64,000 nt of DNA from Isoetes taiwanensis (GCA_021234155.1 JAJEKV010000083.1:4757250-4821249); one strand, 5' to 3'. Shown: positions 34,869-45,552, counted from the first letter of the stretch. Made by a program: numbers and translations. The notes: generated from the letters alone by a model not told the origin.

Positions 34869-35862
34869 GATGCCAATTTTGGCGCTAGCTCTGCTTTTGG
34901 ATCCAAGCTTTCTTTGGTACAAGCCTGCTATAGCGCAGGCTTTCTTTGGCCTTTTCTCCCATAAAAGCCTTGTGTCTTCCTGCATTCCTCATCGGCGTTT
35001 CCCCTGAGCTGAATCTTGTTGTTGTCAGAGTTCCCCCCCCCACCTCTTACTCTCCTATATGGGTTCTACTTTTTGTTCAATGTTGGCCGATGGGCTTTTG
35101 TATTTTTTCCAGCGTAGCACCTGGAGCTTCTGGAGGGCACCAAGGGGAAGCCCCCTGGGTCGGGCCTATATTTTTCTTATCTCGGCGTAGCCCCGTGGCT
35201 TCCGAGGATCATTATGGATCATCTCTTCAATTTTCGGTAGCCTCGTGGTTTCCGGGGATCCTCATGGATCGTCTTTTCTATTTTGATATTGTGCTCTTGT
35301 ATTTCTAGTCACACTTTGTAGCTTGCTTACTCTTGGCCGTAGATGGCTCCTAACACAGTTGACAATCACATGTGGTTTAGTCTTGCAGTTTGGAGCTCTT
35401 TGACGTGCATGTGGCTGTTTTTATACAAGTGGCCAGGTGGGACGCATGGAGTGGTATCTTAGCGGGGCGGATTTGAGTCACTGCTTGGATGGGTGGTGCG
35501 ACCTGACTTTTGCAGTTGTTGCAGTTTGGGATCGTTACAGTACAACGGCCTTCTAGATGTTCTATGTGGGGGCCTGTACTTATTGTACACAATTATCTTA
35601 TATATTAGATGGTCTAACCCGGGGTTGTGCTTGTTGATTTACCCATTTGGGGTTCATCATTTGTTCCCCTCTTCACTCATTTTGGGATTCATCAGTTTGT
35701 TTCCCCATGGGTCATTGTACTATTTTTTCATTCAGCTCAATGGAACACCACTTCACTATCGGATGTTGATATTTGTGCATAGGACCTTTCCCTAGAATAG
35801 TCAATATTTCACAATATAGCACCATATCATAAAAACGTGATAACAAAAATTTACATAGTTAT

Positions 35863-38634
35863 TCAACTTTCTTCAAGCACCCCCAATGATATCATAGCCT
35901 TCTTCCTGACATCCTGAGGTATTGTAATTCTCGCATTTCTAGCTGGAATAGTGTTTGGAGTCCATGAGTACAAAACACTTTCATAGTCTAGCCAAAGATC
36001 GATCACTCTCGGATTTCTCCTCCATCTCTTTGTCCAACAATCTGAGTACCTTTCTTTATCCGATACGTTGGTCAACTGATGCACTGGACACCACCATTCC
36101 ACCCGCACATGGTTGAAGTTAATATTACCTTCTTCTTTGCAAATATCAGAGATAGTGAACCCCAACCACACTGGATATGTATCTAAATCTGCTGGCTTTA
36201 CTACCACAAATTGGTGGCATTCCAAGTCGATGGAAGGTTCATAAGCATCCATGCCTAGAAACTTTGGCCTATTGTTCTTAGGACCAACATAGTGTTTGTC
36301 GGGAAGGAGGAGGAGCATATTGCTTGCGAATGCTACTTACAAAGTCATCAACATCCTCAAAGACCTGCTAAGGTCTTCCACCTAGTTTTAGGCAACCATC
36401 CTTTTCAATTCATCCGAGGATGTGTCTATCTCCCCAACAAAGTTAATCACCTTCTTCCAAAGAAGCCACCAAGGCACGGTTCTTGTCATCATCGGATTGG
36501 TTTGCCAATGCTTTATATAGTCCTCGATTCCTTCCTTAGTCAATCCCAATTGCTTCACTTCTTCAGTGGGTTTTAGAGCTTTTGGTTGACCTAAAGGTAT
36601 CATAGGCTTGCCATTCTCATCTCTACGCCATATTTCCTCCCTCCTCTCCACTTATCCTCCTGAAGGTCTCATCTTCCATTGGAAGATTGGAATCCCATCT
36701 CTCACCCAAAAAAGTGAACTGCAGAGGCCTGAATGACCTTCAAGATCCAATGTATAACCATCCACAAAGCTCTTCCAATCGGGCACTTCTTCTATGAGAG
36801 AAGCTATAGGGTTTGGAGTAGTGCATTCATGCAAGATTTCCATTAGCCTAGGAAAGTTGGTCACCGTCTTACGCTTCAAGATACAACTATATTTGCCAAA
36901 TAATGCATCCACATCCTCATGGGTATGCCCGGGCATAAGAAACCCTAAATTAACTCTTTCAAATATCCCCACAAATTTTAAGTAGGATAGGAAAGAAAAC
37001 ATCCACTGTTCTTATTTTGGCCAAGACAATTATCAAGTTGCAAGAGAAACCTTTTGGGTAGATCTTGAGGTCTAGCACGTGAAGTTGAAGCTCCAACATG
37101 TTCATTAGACCCATGCTTCCTAAACCTTGCCTTGCTGAACTTTTCAATATTGTTAGGGTTTCCATCTAACAATGCTCTATGTAGTGTCTCAAGCTAGTCA
37201 GTAGGGTCCCTGAGGTGACTATTGTATCCATTTTCATAGTTTCTCAAACACCTCATGATACTCCCAATGTGAAAATCTGGACCATCACTCCACAACTCCA
37301 AACTAAAATGGCCATAGTAGGTTTGAGTCTCCCCCATGCAAGATTGCCCCATCATTGAGATCTGTAAAGGGTATGATCTTCCACATGACTTTGGTATGTA
37401 CTTGAATTGTGGAAGACAAGTCTTTTGCTGGTCCATCTTGTCATGTATAATACATAAATAGTTATTGGGTTCCAATGCAGATAATGTCCTCCACATCCAA
37501 TAACATGATCTACATGATAGTTGGTCAGTCATATGGTCCTTCATATGCTCCCTAATCCTAGCCCTTTGACTAGGTTGCACAGTCTTATCAAGAGTCTCCT
37601 TCAACTTAGCACATAAATTGCGCTTTGCAAAATTGTTTGAAGTTGCTATGGTGACATGATTGAAATGCTTCTTCCATAACCTACTAAAGCTAGGTTGGGA
37701 TATTGGAAGAATTCCCAATTCTCGAACTAGGGAATTCACTTCTTCCAAAATACTCTTTTGAGTACAATGTGATGGCAACCTTTTCTCAACAACTGCTCTT
37801 CCCTTTTCATCCCTTCTGCTTTTGTGGACTCTGCATTGAAATCAATATATTTTTCAAATATCTCCCTGGCAGCCAAGGTCCTAGCTGTTGGTCTCAACAA
37901 ACCATTATTTCCATGTAAAGCAATCATGTTCCCCTCTGCCTGTTTTTTTTGCCAATTATGCCATGAAGAAGTTGGAATTGCATGGATAGTCTGCCATGCT
38001 TTTGCACATATCCATTTGCCTAGCAAAGGGTATCTTTTTCTGTTTGGGTTTCTTTCATCCTGAAGTGCATGCTCGAAGATTGTGTACATGTAGGTCCTCC
38101 TCTCATCAACAGTGTACTCTTGAAAAGTGGCTCTTGCTTCCACCAATTGTTCTATTGTAAATAATTGCATACAAGAACTGATACTTCTCCCCTTTTGCCT
38201 AGGTTTAGAGTTCCAACTACCAATGGATCAATATCAAGACAATCATTGTCCCCAACAACCTCAGGCTCTGGAAAAATATAATCCTCCACAAATTGAACAC
38301 TACTTATAGGCCATGCCATGATGCAAGGAACCTCCAATTGCTTGACACAACCAAAACATTCCTTGTCACCCAAACCTTTACCTTTCCAGTTGTCTTCCAA
38401 CATCGAAATTGCAATACCAATATTGTCTTCCCCTAACCTTCCATCATTAACAGCTTGACCAGGATCTGCTAGCACAATGACTCCTTGGCCTACTATTTCC
38501 TTGTTGTACTTGTGCATGATTCTCACCTTCTTGTTCCTCCATTGCACCCTACTATAGAGGACTAATTGTTTTTCTTCAACATTCTTGCTAGGAGTTGGTT
38601 TTTCATTGATATTGCCCTTTTCAATATGTTGCAC
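35863..38634 (-). pseudogene. DUF7869-type (RNase H-like transposase family) gene, frameshifted
   Basis: Read from 38634 down. Piece 1 (38634-38152) is hydrophilic. Piece 2 (38170-37736) carries KRYPLLGKWICAKAW, then a helix-turn-helix-like stretch with HNWQKKQAEGN and a G-rich turn. Piece 3 (37778-37194) carries FSRLWKKHFNHVTI, NFAKRNLCAKLKETL and CIIHDKMDQQKTCLPQF. Piece 4 (37172-36978) carries LLQLDNCLGQNKN. Piece 5 (37002-36652) carries NLGFLMPGHTHEDVDALFGK. Pieces 6 and 7 (36651-36388 and 36318-35863) form a tail with VRVEWWCPVHQL, like a small chromatin-reader fold. The order FxxLWKxHF, DxMDQ, QLDNC-x-NKN, GHTHEDVD is that of DUF7869 proteins found across eukaryotes. The D / D / E-D residues fit an RNase H-like active site, all present here. 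Four or more frameshifts separate the pieces. Whether it moved its own element is inference. Confidence 0.75.
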
Positions 38635-39003
38635 ACCATCTTGAGTTGGAGAGGCACCATTGACCTAGGCAAATTGCACCCTTTTTAGTCAATGAGTAGG
38701 AAAAAATTATTACACCATAAGATAAAAAAAAGTACGTACATTTATGGAATATGTAGAGGTAAATCAAATTTTTTTAAAAGCAAGAAATTCCTTGGAAATA
38801 GGTTTAATATAATAATAACAATGGGTGTAAACGAAATCATTTAAAACAAGAATTTTCGTGGCAACAACAAGGAAATGACATTTATATAAATATATCCAAA
38901 TTTTAATTATCGAAAATTTGGATATATGATTACGAAAAGACATATAACTGATAAGGTAGACGTGAGAATTTATTATCCATAATAATATACCCTAGATGAT
39001 ATA

Positions 39004-39110
39004 GCTGGCGGGAATTTCGTACGCCTAGCGTATTATTTGAGGCAATCAATTATTCACGCTAATTTCTAATTAACCCTATATAAATCCAGTTCACGCTCTC
39101 AAGACCTCCA
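39004..39110 (+). promoter_or_regulatory. Duplicated promoter, copy 1
   Basis: Includes a palindrome (tacgcctagcgta at 39020), then ttattcacgctaa and a TATA box, ctatataaatcca, at about 39077. The same arrangement recurs at 40146-40250. It stands about 90 bp before the acidic gene's ATG at 39170. Confidence 0.65.
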
Positions 39111-39169
39111 TTCTGTCCAATTTTTTTTTCTGCCCGCCACGAAGCGTTCAGCCTCAGCGCTCGACCTTC

Positions 39170-39578
39170 ATGAAGGACCCGAGGTCTCCTCAAAGAGACG
39201 TTGGGTTGAAGAACCCCCTCAATTCCCCTCCCCCCATTGATTTTCTTTCCCAATTCTCCTCTGATTCCGATTCAGAGGATGAAGAGGAGGAGTTGGAGGA
39301 AGAGGGGGAGTTGGATTCTCAGGAACACATGACCGCTCTGCTTCAGGGTTGGCTTGACCCTGAAACAAAGAATGAAATCTCTGAAGAGTCAGAGGAGGGG
39401 AGGGGGGGGAGGGGGGAGGGGAGGAGGATTCGGAAGAAGGTCGACAATTCGACCAATTTTTGGAGTGGTTGAGAGATGAACCAGGTTTGCATGTTTGCTT
39501 TTTTTTTTTTTTTTTGCACCTTTCTTTCTTTTCTAACACCTTTCTTTCTTCTTTGTTGCAGGCGTGGAAGAAGAGTGA
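39170..39578 (+). CDS. Small acidic protein, two exons
   Basis: ATG at 39170, 90 bp after a TATA box. The protein starts MKDPRSPQRD, then PPIDFLSQFSSDSDSEDEEEE and QEHMTALLQGWLDPETKNEI. The DNA then enters a G-homopolymer zone (39395-39430). Past it, the neighbouring frame reads SEEGRQFDQFLEWLRDEP and reaches a GT donor at 39485 and an acceptor at 39561, then a short last exon ending VEEE and a stop at 39578. The frames on the two sides of the G-run differ, so either one or two bases were lost or the assembly miscounted. About 110 residues, strongly acidic; no known family. Confidence 0.5.
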
Positions 39579-39594
39579 TGCAGATCCCGGGCGG

Positions 39595-40145
39595 CCCATT
39601 TTTGTTTGGTTTCTTCTAAGTTTTGGACACGCCCGGCATTTGTTTTCTCAGTAATATTGTGAAAAGCCTTCGGCAAATTACAAAGCCTTCGGGCATCTGT
39701 ACATATAACTGTTTTTAATGAAATCAAACAGTTTTCTTCATAAACTTTTTCTTCAAACAGTTTTCTTCAAACAGTTTTTCTGTACGTAAAATTTTTTGAA
39801 TTAAATCAAACTGTTTTCTCCAATTATTTTGTCTCCAAGCTGTTTTCTCTAAAATTTTGTCTCTGCATTTGTCTCAACAAAGTCTCGGGAACACTATAAA
39901 TCAACCACATGAGAAATCTCTGATTCATCACAGTAACCATAGGAAATTTTCCTATATGACCTAAAACAATTCCCCAACCTTACAAGTCATTTTTTAGCCT
40001 TGATAATTTTGCCTTTAAAATCATTTTTAATTTAGCCTATATAAAATTTCTAAATTCTATTTTTTCGAATGCAATAAATGGAATAAAATGCCGTGAGAAT
40101 TTATTGCATAAAATGCAATATTCTCCATATATACCATATACATGT
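39595..40145. other. Unassigned AT-rich spacer
   Basis: Contains several copies of aaacagttttcttc around 39727-39775, which may form the 3' untranslated region of the acidic gene. No gene seen. Confidence 0.45.
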
Positions 40146-40260
40146 CATGTCTGGCGGGAAGACCGTACGCCAGGCGTGTTAATTCAAGCAATCAATTATT
40201 CACGCTAACTTATTTCTAATTATGCCTATATAAATCCATTTCACGCTCTCAAAGTTCCTA
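40146..40260 (+). promoter_or_regulatory. Duplicated promoter, copy 2
   Basis: Repeats 39004-39110: ctggcggga, the palindrome tacgccaggcgtg at 40166, caatcaattattcacgctaa, and TATA box ctatataaatcca at about 40223. Downstream, a GTGAGC donor at about 40332 and a CAG acceptor near 40419 look like a spliced 5' leader. The gene it served is not clear; the next plus-strand gene is at 42609. Confidence 0.6.
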
Positions 40261-40870
40261 AATTTTCTTCCTTCCTTTATACGATTTGCGGGTTGCGCTT
40301 CTGCTGTGTTTGGATCCGCCCTCCTAAATCTTGGTGAGCAGATTTATTTTCAGCAATGTTAGATGTTTGGTTTCGGCAATTCCTAACTTACTAAAAGACT
40401 CCGCCTTTTTGTTCTCAGAGCATCTCAGAGCAGGACATCGGAGGCTCGAGAATTAAAACCAAAAGCGAGGACTAAGGTCTGCGAATCCAAAAAGCCTCGG
40501 AATTAAAACCAAAAGCAAAGTCCTCCGCTCTTTGAATCCTTCCATTTTCGAACTCAAGGTTAGTTTTCATTTAGTTTTAAGTCGATCTCAATGGCGGCTT
40601 TTAATCCAAGAAGACAAGCTTTTGCATTTGCTCGAGGCGAGGGAAGCAGATGATGTTTATGAAAACCGTAATAGTTTTTTATAAACTTCATCCGCTTCTT
40701 TTTTTTCGAAAAAATTCTTGAGTTTCTCTTCCTGAATTAATCATGCTATTGCATGCAAGTTTCTATTATGAATAAGTGTAGTAGAAAGCATTAGGAAAAT
40801 CTCAAAGATAACATTTGAAACACGCTAAGCGTGTTCCATGCTAACCTTAGCCTTGAATATGAATACCGCT

Positions 40871-41023
40871 CGTGCATTCAGAGAGAGGAGAAAAAAAAGA
40901 TACATGACTGAGATAGATAAGTAAATAGATAAAGGCCAGGCAATTATATACACGCTTTGTCTGGCCTTTATCTATTTACTTATCTATCTGCATGTGCTTT
41001 TTTTTTCCTCTCTCGAATGCACG
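40871..41023. repeat. Long hairpin (inverted repeat)
   Basis: The arms 40871-40939 and 40961-41023 are complementary. The inner 29 bp, agataagtaaatagataa and its flanks, pair perfectly around a 21-base loop; the outer part pairs with small bulges. No coding content. Confidence 0.88.
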
Positions 41024-41454
41024 CCGAAATGTATATAGTTTTTCCTATATAGCGGTTTTTTACACCGAAGTGTCTCTTAGTTTCTAAGTTTATAAATAAA
41101 TAAATATAACACGCCAGCGTGAATACCGATACTCGCCACTTCCTATTGATAGATGCCAAGTTACATTAATCACCGGTTGGTGACGAAGATTCATTGGAAT
41201 TACATTTGGGGCAGCAATCACACGCCCCCCACTCTCAGTTTTCAGCTCAATCTCTAGTCCGATTGAACCACACCGAGCACCAAATCCTACCGAGCACCAG
41301 CCTTGCAACCCCTGCAGCACATGGATCAAGTAATGATGATGGCAGCAGAGCCAGTGGCAATGATAAATCTGGGCTCGAGGCCCTTTGCAATCGCATCGGA
41401 GGTTGGCCCTCTTATCCGATCACTTCGATCAAGCAAGACATGCATTGATCGAGA

Positions 41455-41745
41455 GTGAATCTCGCAACCCGTCACGAGATTCAAAATGAGGAGCTGCGTT
41501 TCTTAGTGGTTAGCCTCTATGCCCGGATGCCCCAACACGAACCACTACCACAGGCGGTATACGATGCAATGGAGATGGCTCAACCAATGGAGCAGGAGAT
41601 GGAGCAGGAGGAGGAGCAGGAGGTGGAGGTGGAGCAGGCGGGGGAGGTGGAGCTAGAGCCTGGGGTTTTTGCTGGGGTTTTACCTGATCCATTCACTATG
41701 CCCTGGAATGGAAATGGGAGTATCGATAGCCCAGCTACTCAGTAG
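41455..41745 (+). CDS. Glutamate-rich open frame, uncertain
   Basis: A 96-codon frame with QPMEQEMEQEEEQEVEVEQ produced by a (ggagcag)-type repeat. The reverse strand of the same DNA is open and proline-rich (about 41692-41510). It may be the 3' continuation of the minus-strand DUF8039-like gene, so I am not sure which strand is real. Confidence 0.2.
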   Translation: MNLATRHEIQNEELRFLVVSLYARMPQHEPLPQAVYDAMEMAQPMEQEMEQEEEQEVEVEQAGEVELEPGVFAGVLPDPFTMPWNGNGSIDSPATQ

Positions 41746-41874
41746 ACTGGGCTTGAAACAGTAGTCTGGGATTTTGTCTGGTTTATCCAGATTATCCAGA
41801 TTATATACAATTGTAAACTTTTTCCAATGAATACAACAAATTTTGTCTACTTCTATATTTTTACAATGTAATAC

Positions 41875-42270
41875 ATGTTACATACCTTTTTTAAGCGGTT
41901 TCTTGGCCATGCAACAAATGTTCCAACACTTTCTCCAACCGTATCCCCACCGGGGTGTCTGCGAGGTAAAGCTTCATCCATAGCGCAGCAGTTAATCACT
42001 GTAACTCGGACATACTTATCCCCGAGCGGAATTCCATGACAGTTTGCAGTCGGATCGATGGAGTCGATCTTGCATAATCCTACTTTCCTTTTCTGATTTG
42101 TAGTTAGCATGAAACATTCATCTTCGACACTGCAGACAATTGCCTATTCAGACACCTTTACTGGAAATTATTGTACAAGCTATAGGAATGAGATGCTTAC
42201 CAGAATTCTGTAGCCATTCTTGAGAAGCCGATTCGAGTTCTCGAAATTACAGGCGCTATGGAAACGCAGG
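41875..42270 (-). pseudogene. DUF8039-like transposon-gene exons
   Basis: On the minus strand: an upstream exon ending NSNRLLKNGYRIL at a GTAAGC donor near 42200, then after an acceptor near 42146 an exon encoding IVCSVEDECFMLTTNQKRKVG, CKIDSIDPTANCHGIPLG, YVRVTVINCC, LPRRHPGGDTVGESVGTF and VAWPRNRLKKV. The P-LG-x-YV-RV...VGESVGTFVAWP pattern is that of DUF8039, common in plant transposon proteins next to Transposase_24-type regions. It is only part of a gene; a proline-rich continuation may lie at 41750-41450. Confidence 0.55.
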
Positions 42271-43061
42271 CGGTCGGGAAAAATTCGAGTTACAAGAAAG
42301 CTTAGGTTAATTACATTTTGGCGGGATAAATGTAATCAATGAAAGAACACGGTAGATTGGTTTTTAAAAACTCAATAAAAGAAGTCGGCGGACGGGTTCT
42401 TTTTTTTTTTGAAAGTGAATCTTCGTCATTATTATTTTTATGTGTCAAGAATATTTCGAAACTGCATTTTGTGTTTTCTTGAAATTCAAATTTCTCTCGT
42501 GCAGGTAGAAAACGCTATTTCTCGTACAGGTAGAAAAAGCTATTTCTTCGAGCAGCTCGAGCGCGTATCCGAGCGACCTTCCGACTCTGTTACTAGGCGA
42601 CTCCGGAGATGTCTTCTAAAACGAATCGAGGTCGAGGCGGACGGGGCCGAGGAAGCGGTGGAAGAGGAATCTCAAAACCCGGCACTTCTCAAGTTTTAGA
42701 GGACGTTGATCAGAATACACAGAATACACAGAACCCTATTCAAGGTATTTAATTTGCCACAGAATACACACTGTGTGGAGAGTATTATGCATTGCATGAA
42801 TTTGAGTTATTTCCTTGCCTTCAGTTAATATGGTTTGCATGAATTTGAGTTATTATGCTTTGCATGAATTTTAAGTATTACCATCAGTTAATGCTCTGAT
42901 TGTCCGTTTTGTAGAACATAATTTTGCTCTGTCTTATAGAATATAGCAGTGTTAGACAGTTGGAGATATCAATGTTCAATGAGGTTAAATAGTGTGAAAT
43001 ATGGATTCATAAAGGGTATGTAGCTTAAAATGTGGATGCAAACTAATTTAGTTTCAAATTC

Positions 43062-43145
43062 ACGCATAGCATGGTCAATAATAGGAGCTACCAATACGCC
43101 AAGTGTGAATTGTACTAATTTAGGTTTAAATGCACGCCAAGCGTG
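43062..43145. promoter_or_regulatory. Palindromic motif cluster in intron 1
   Basis: Three relatives of CACGCCAGGCGTG: a weak one near 43062, tacgccaagtgtg at 43095 and cacgccaagcgtg at 43133, just before the acceptor of the ParB-like gene's first intron. Confidence 0.6.
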
Positions 43146-44374
43146 ATCTCTTGTTCTGAAAAGTACTCTAAAAAATGTTCGTCTTCTTTTGCAGTGCCCA
43201 AGAGGAAGAAAACCCCTAATAATTCGGGTTCTATTCCTGCCAAGAAAGCAAGGGTAGACGACCCAGATGCAGTACCATATGATCTCACCTTAGATGATGA
43301 AGGGCCGATTCTTATAGCAACCACTGACCCTGCCTGCCCTGAAGAGGAAATGGACGAGGGTGCCGAGTGGTACGTTGACCTTGCCAAGACAAATGGCAAG
43401 CTCGACTTAACTCTCTTCTCGAGGAAAAAGGAAGCAGACAAGATGACCAAACACGGGATCCTAATCTCTTGTGAGGAAGAGGATGACACCAACTGCAAAT
43501 TGCTCTTGGAGATTACACATAAGCAAAAGAAAGATCTGCTCAGACTTACTCACTGTAGAGCTACTGTATACAAGGATACGTTCATGAAGACAGATGTGAA
43601 CGGTGAGACATGTTTTAAGTATGGTTGGCCAACCAATGTAGCAGTTACGCCAATATCTATTTGCCAAGGGGTTACAACTGTGCGTAGAGGCATGTTCACT
43701 AAACCGACACCAAGTCACTATTTGCAGCAAGCTAGGGAATTAGCTGACTTGAAAGCTTCTAGGAGGGTCCTAGATCTAGGGAAGGATGTTCAACTTGCAG
43801 TTGTCGAAGGCATGGAGGCTTCTGTTTTTTATAATGAACAGGACAGGGTGGCGCAGCTAGAGGCCATGAACAAGCTGAATAAATACTCTGATCATTATCC
43901 ATTGGGTCTTAAGGAAAGTTTTGCGATCCATGTGAAGTCCCTCATCCGTTCACCAAGCTCCATTTATGTTAGCAGAAGATATGATCCAGCACATGCCATG
44001 GAGATTGTTCAGAGCATGATTAGTAATCCAGGTCAAATGACTATGCCAACGGATGTGTTACCTTGGGATATGATCTTGAACAAGCCTGCTGTGTGGATGA
44101 ACTTCGAGGAGTTAATGTCAAATGAAAACATTAAATTCGTCATCATCGACGGGCAGCATTCTGTTGAGGCACAAAAGGCCCTCATCGGTGCCCGAACAAA
44201 CAAATGTGCCAAAGCGTGTTCTACAATCACTATGCGTATAGGAGGTGTCGTCTCTTGGATGCCAATACTTCACCTGCAGATTTGGCTGAGATTAGTGCAA
44301 CTTTGAATGAAATGAGGAAGACATTTCTATACAAAAGGTAATTGACTGCATTAGGATGTTAGCACTTTAATATT

Positions 44375-44682
44375 CACGCCAGGCGTTCATTCAAATGAAA
44401 CCAATTCACGCCAGGCGTGATTTCAAATGAAACCAAATCACGCCAGGCGTGCTTTCAAATCAAACCAATTCACGCTAGGCGTGAAATGTTAAAGCATGTC
44501 CGGGCGGAATTGATTTGATTTGAAAAGCACGCTGGCGTGATTTTCATTTCATTGAAATCACGTCTGGCGTGAATTCAACCGATTCGAAAGCACGCCTGGC
44601 GTGAATTGTATTGGTATTTAATTCATTTCACGCCAGGCGTGCTTTGAGGTTGATCTTTTCTATTGAAATCGCGCCTGGCGTG
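44375..44682. repeat. Nine-site palindrome array CACGCCAGGCGTG
   Basis: Sites begin at 44375, 44407, 44439, 44471, 44528, 44559, 44591, 44629 and 44670. The first four are exactly 32 bp apart, with a TTTCAAATGAAACCA-like linker. Each site is a 13-base palindrome around a central A or T, some with one change. The array fills the second intron (44338-44725) of the DGQH gene. Other copies are at 39020, 40166, 40821, 41110, 43095 and 43133. Symmetric sites like these are typical targets of dimeric DNA-binding proteins. Confidence 0.9.
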
Positions 44683-45464
44683 TTTCTTGTCTCTGATACT
44701 GATTCAATGCCTGTACTTTTGGCAGTCCATACGTGGAGCAACTGCGTCACGCCCATCAACAGTGGGTGGAATATGGCTGCCCATTACCCACCGCGAGTGG
44801 TCAAAGTCCGAGGCTTTCAAGTCTGCTGAGCGGACTCTGCAGCATAATTATACTGGGAGAAGAAGAAAACCGCAAGAAAATCAAAGAAAAAAGGTGGTGA
44901 TGACATTGCAGATCCTTCTAAAAGCTCATCTAGCAGGTCAGGCCCAACAGACTCGTATAAGATTGTGGCTCGGGGGATGTGGCATTATCTGAAATTGGAT
45001 TGCTGGACAAATACAAGGTCAGTAATGATGACATCAAGAAGTTTGTATTCTGGTCAAAGGACTTCCTAAAGAATTGGAAGGCTAAAAATACAAAGCATAA
45101 GGAGACTCTACCCCTAAGGTACCGGGCCGAAGTTGAAGAAAAGTGGCCCTTGTGAAGAAGATTATTGGAGAAGAAGACATCCGCCCAAGATTCCATTGGG
45201 TACAAAGGTCTCTTGCCGTAATCAACTTCTTGCCTTAAAAAATATATCACTCTTTGTGTTGGACAGCCAGGGTGGGACAGAGATATGGGCATGAACGGAA
45301 GACTACATCGCCTTCTTTACCAGTATAGGATTGACAACCGAGAGGTCCCTCACTATTGTCATCGTTTGTCCTTCGGTGAGTCACATCTGCATGCACTATC
45401 CGGCCGCTCATGATCTGGAGTCGCGTCAAAGTTATTAGGAAGGGATGCCTAATATAAGATAATG

Positions 45465-45552
45465 AGCTGCGGCATATAGGTCTCGAGATGTTTCAGGGAT
45501 TGATGCCAACCGCCAAGAACAATTAAGAACATAGAGGAATTTTCTCGCAAGT
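45465..45552. mobile_element. LTR element Y, second piece of the right LTR
   Basis: catataggtctc...gaatttt matches 25083-25170 of the left LTR (atgtttcagggattgatg, caagaacaattaagaacat). It ends where LINE copy C is inserted. Confidence 0.82.

Larger units (their letters stand above)
27374..35798. mobile_element. Pyrimidine-rich repetitive insertion, family unassigned
   Basis: A long T/C-biased plus strand without recognisable protein domains. It contains tRNA-like SINE heads (28565-29060), tandem blocks around 28660-29300 and 29640-29890, a dispersed pair (31010-31140 and 32150-32270), a tandem duplication of about 775 bp from 32655, and two MITEs. The first 210 bp of 27490-27698 recur at 34818-35027. 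It resembles the interior of a large non-coding retroelement derivative, but I found no matching LTR pair. Confidence 0.45.
42609..45240 (+). pseudogene. Spliced gene with NLS and ParB-like DGQH motif, unrecognised family
   Basis: Exon 1, 42609-42744, encodes an arginine-glycine-rich start (NRGRGGRGRGSGGRG), then VLEDVDQNTQNTQNPIQ. Intron 42745-43194 is GT-AG and phase 1. Exon 2 starts VPKRKKTPNN, a classic nuclear localisation signal, then an acidic stretch, a globular region (HYLQQARELADLKASRRVL) and SSIYVSRRYDPAHAMEIVQS, PTDVLPWDM and FVIIDGQHSVEAQKALI. The spacing of an N-terminal strand, a helix ending in S(I/M), a P-x-x-V strand and I-DGQH-x-x-A resembles the ParB/sulfiredoxin-like fold. 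A frameshift near 44215 follows. The good frame continues FYNHYAYRRCRLLD and KTFLYK, then intron 44338-44725, then PYVEQLRHAHQQWVEYGC. Later pieces (KYKVSNDDIKKFVFWSKDF, YRAEVEEKWP) run to about 45240 with more frameshifts. Predicted nuclear protein; function unknown. Confidence 0.6.

Noticed and set aside
39219-39599. Minus-strand 126-codon open frame over the acidic gene
   Set aside because: Proline/serine-rich shadow of the plus-strand acidic coding region, which has a TATA box and splice sites.
41510-41692. Proline-rich minus-strand open frame as a separate gene
   Set aside because: Low-complexity; may continue the DUF8039-like gene or be the shadow of the plus-strand Glu-rich frame. Not separable here.
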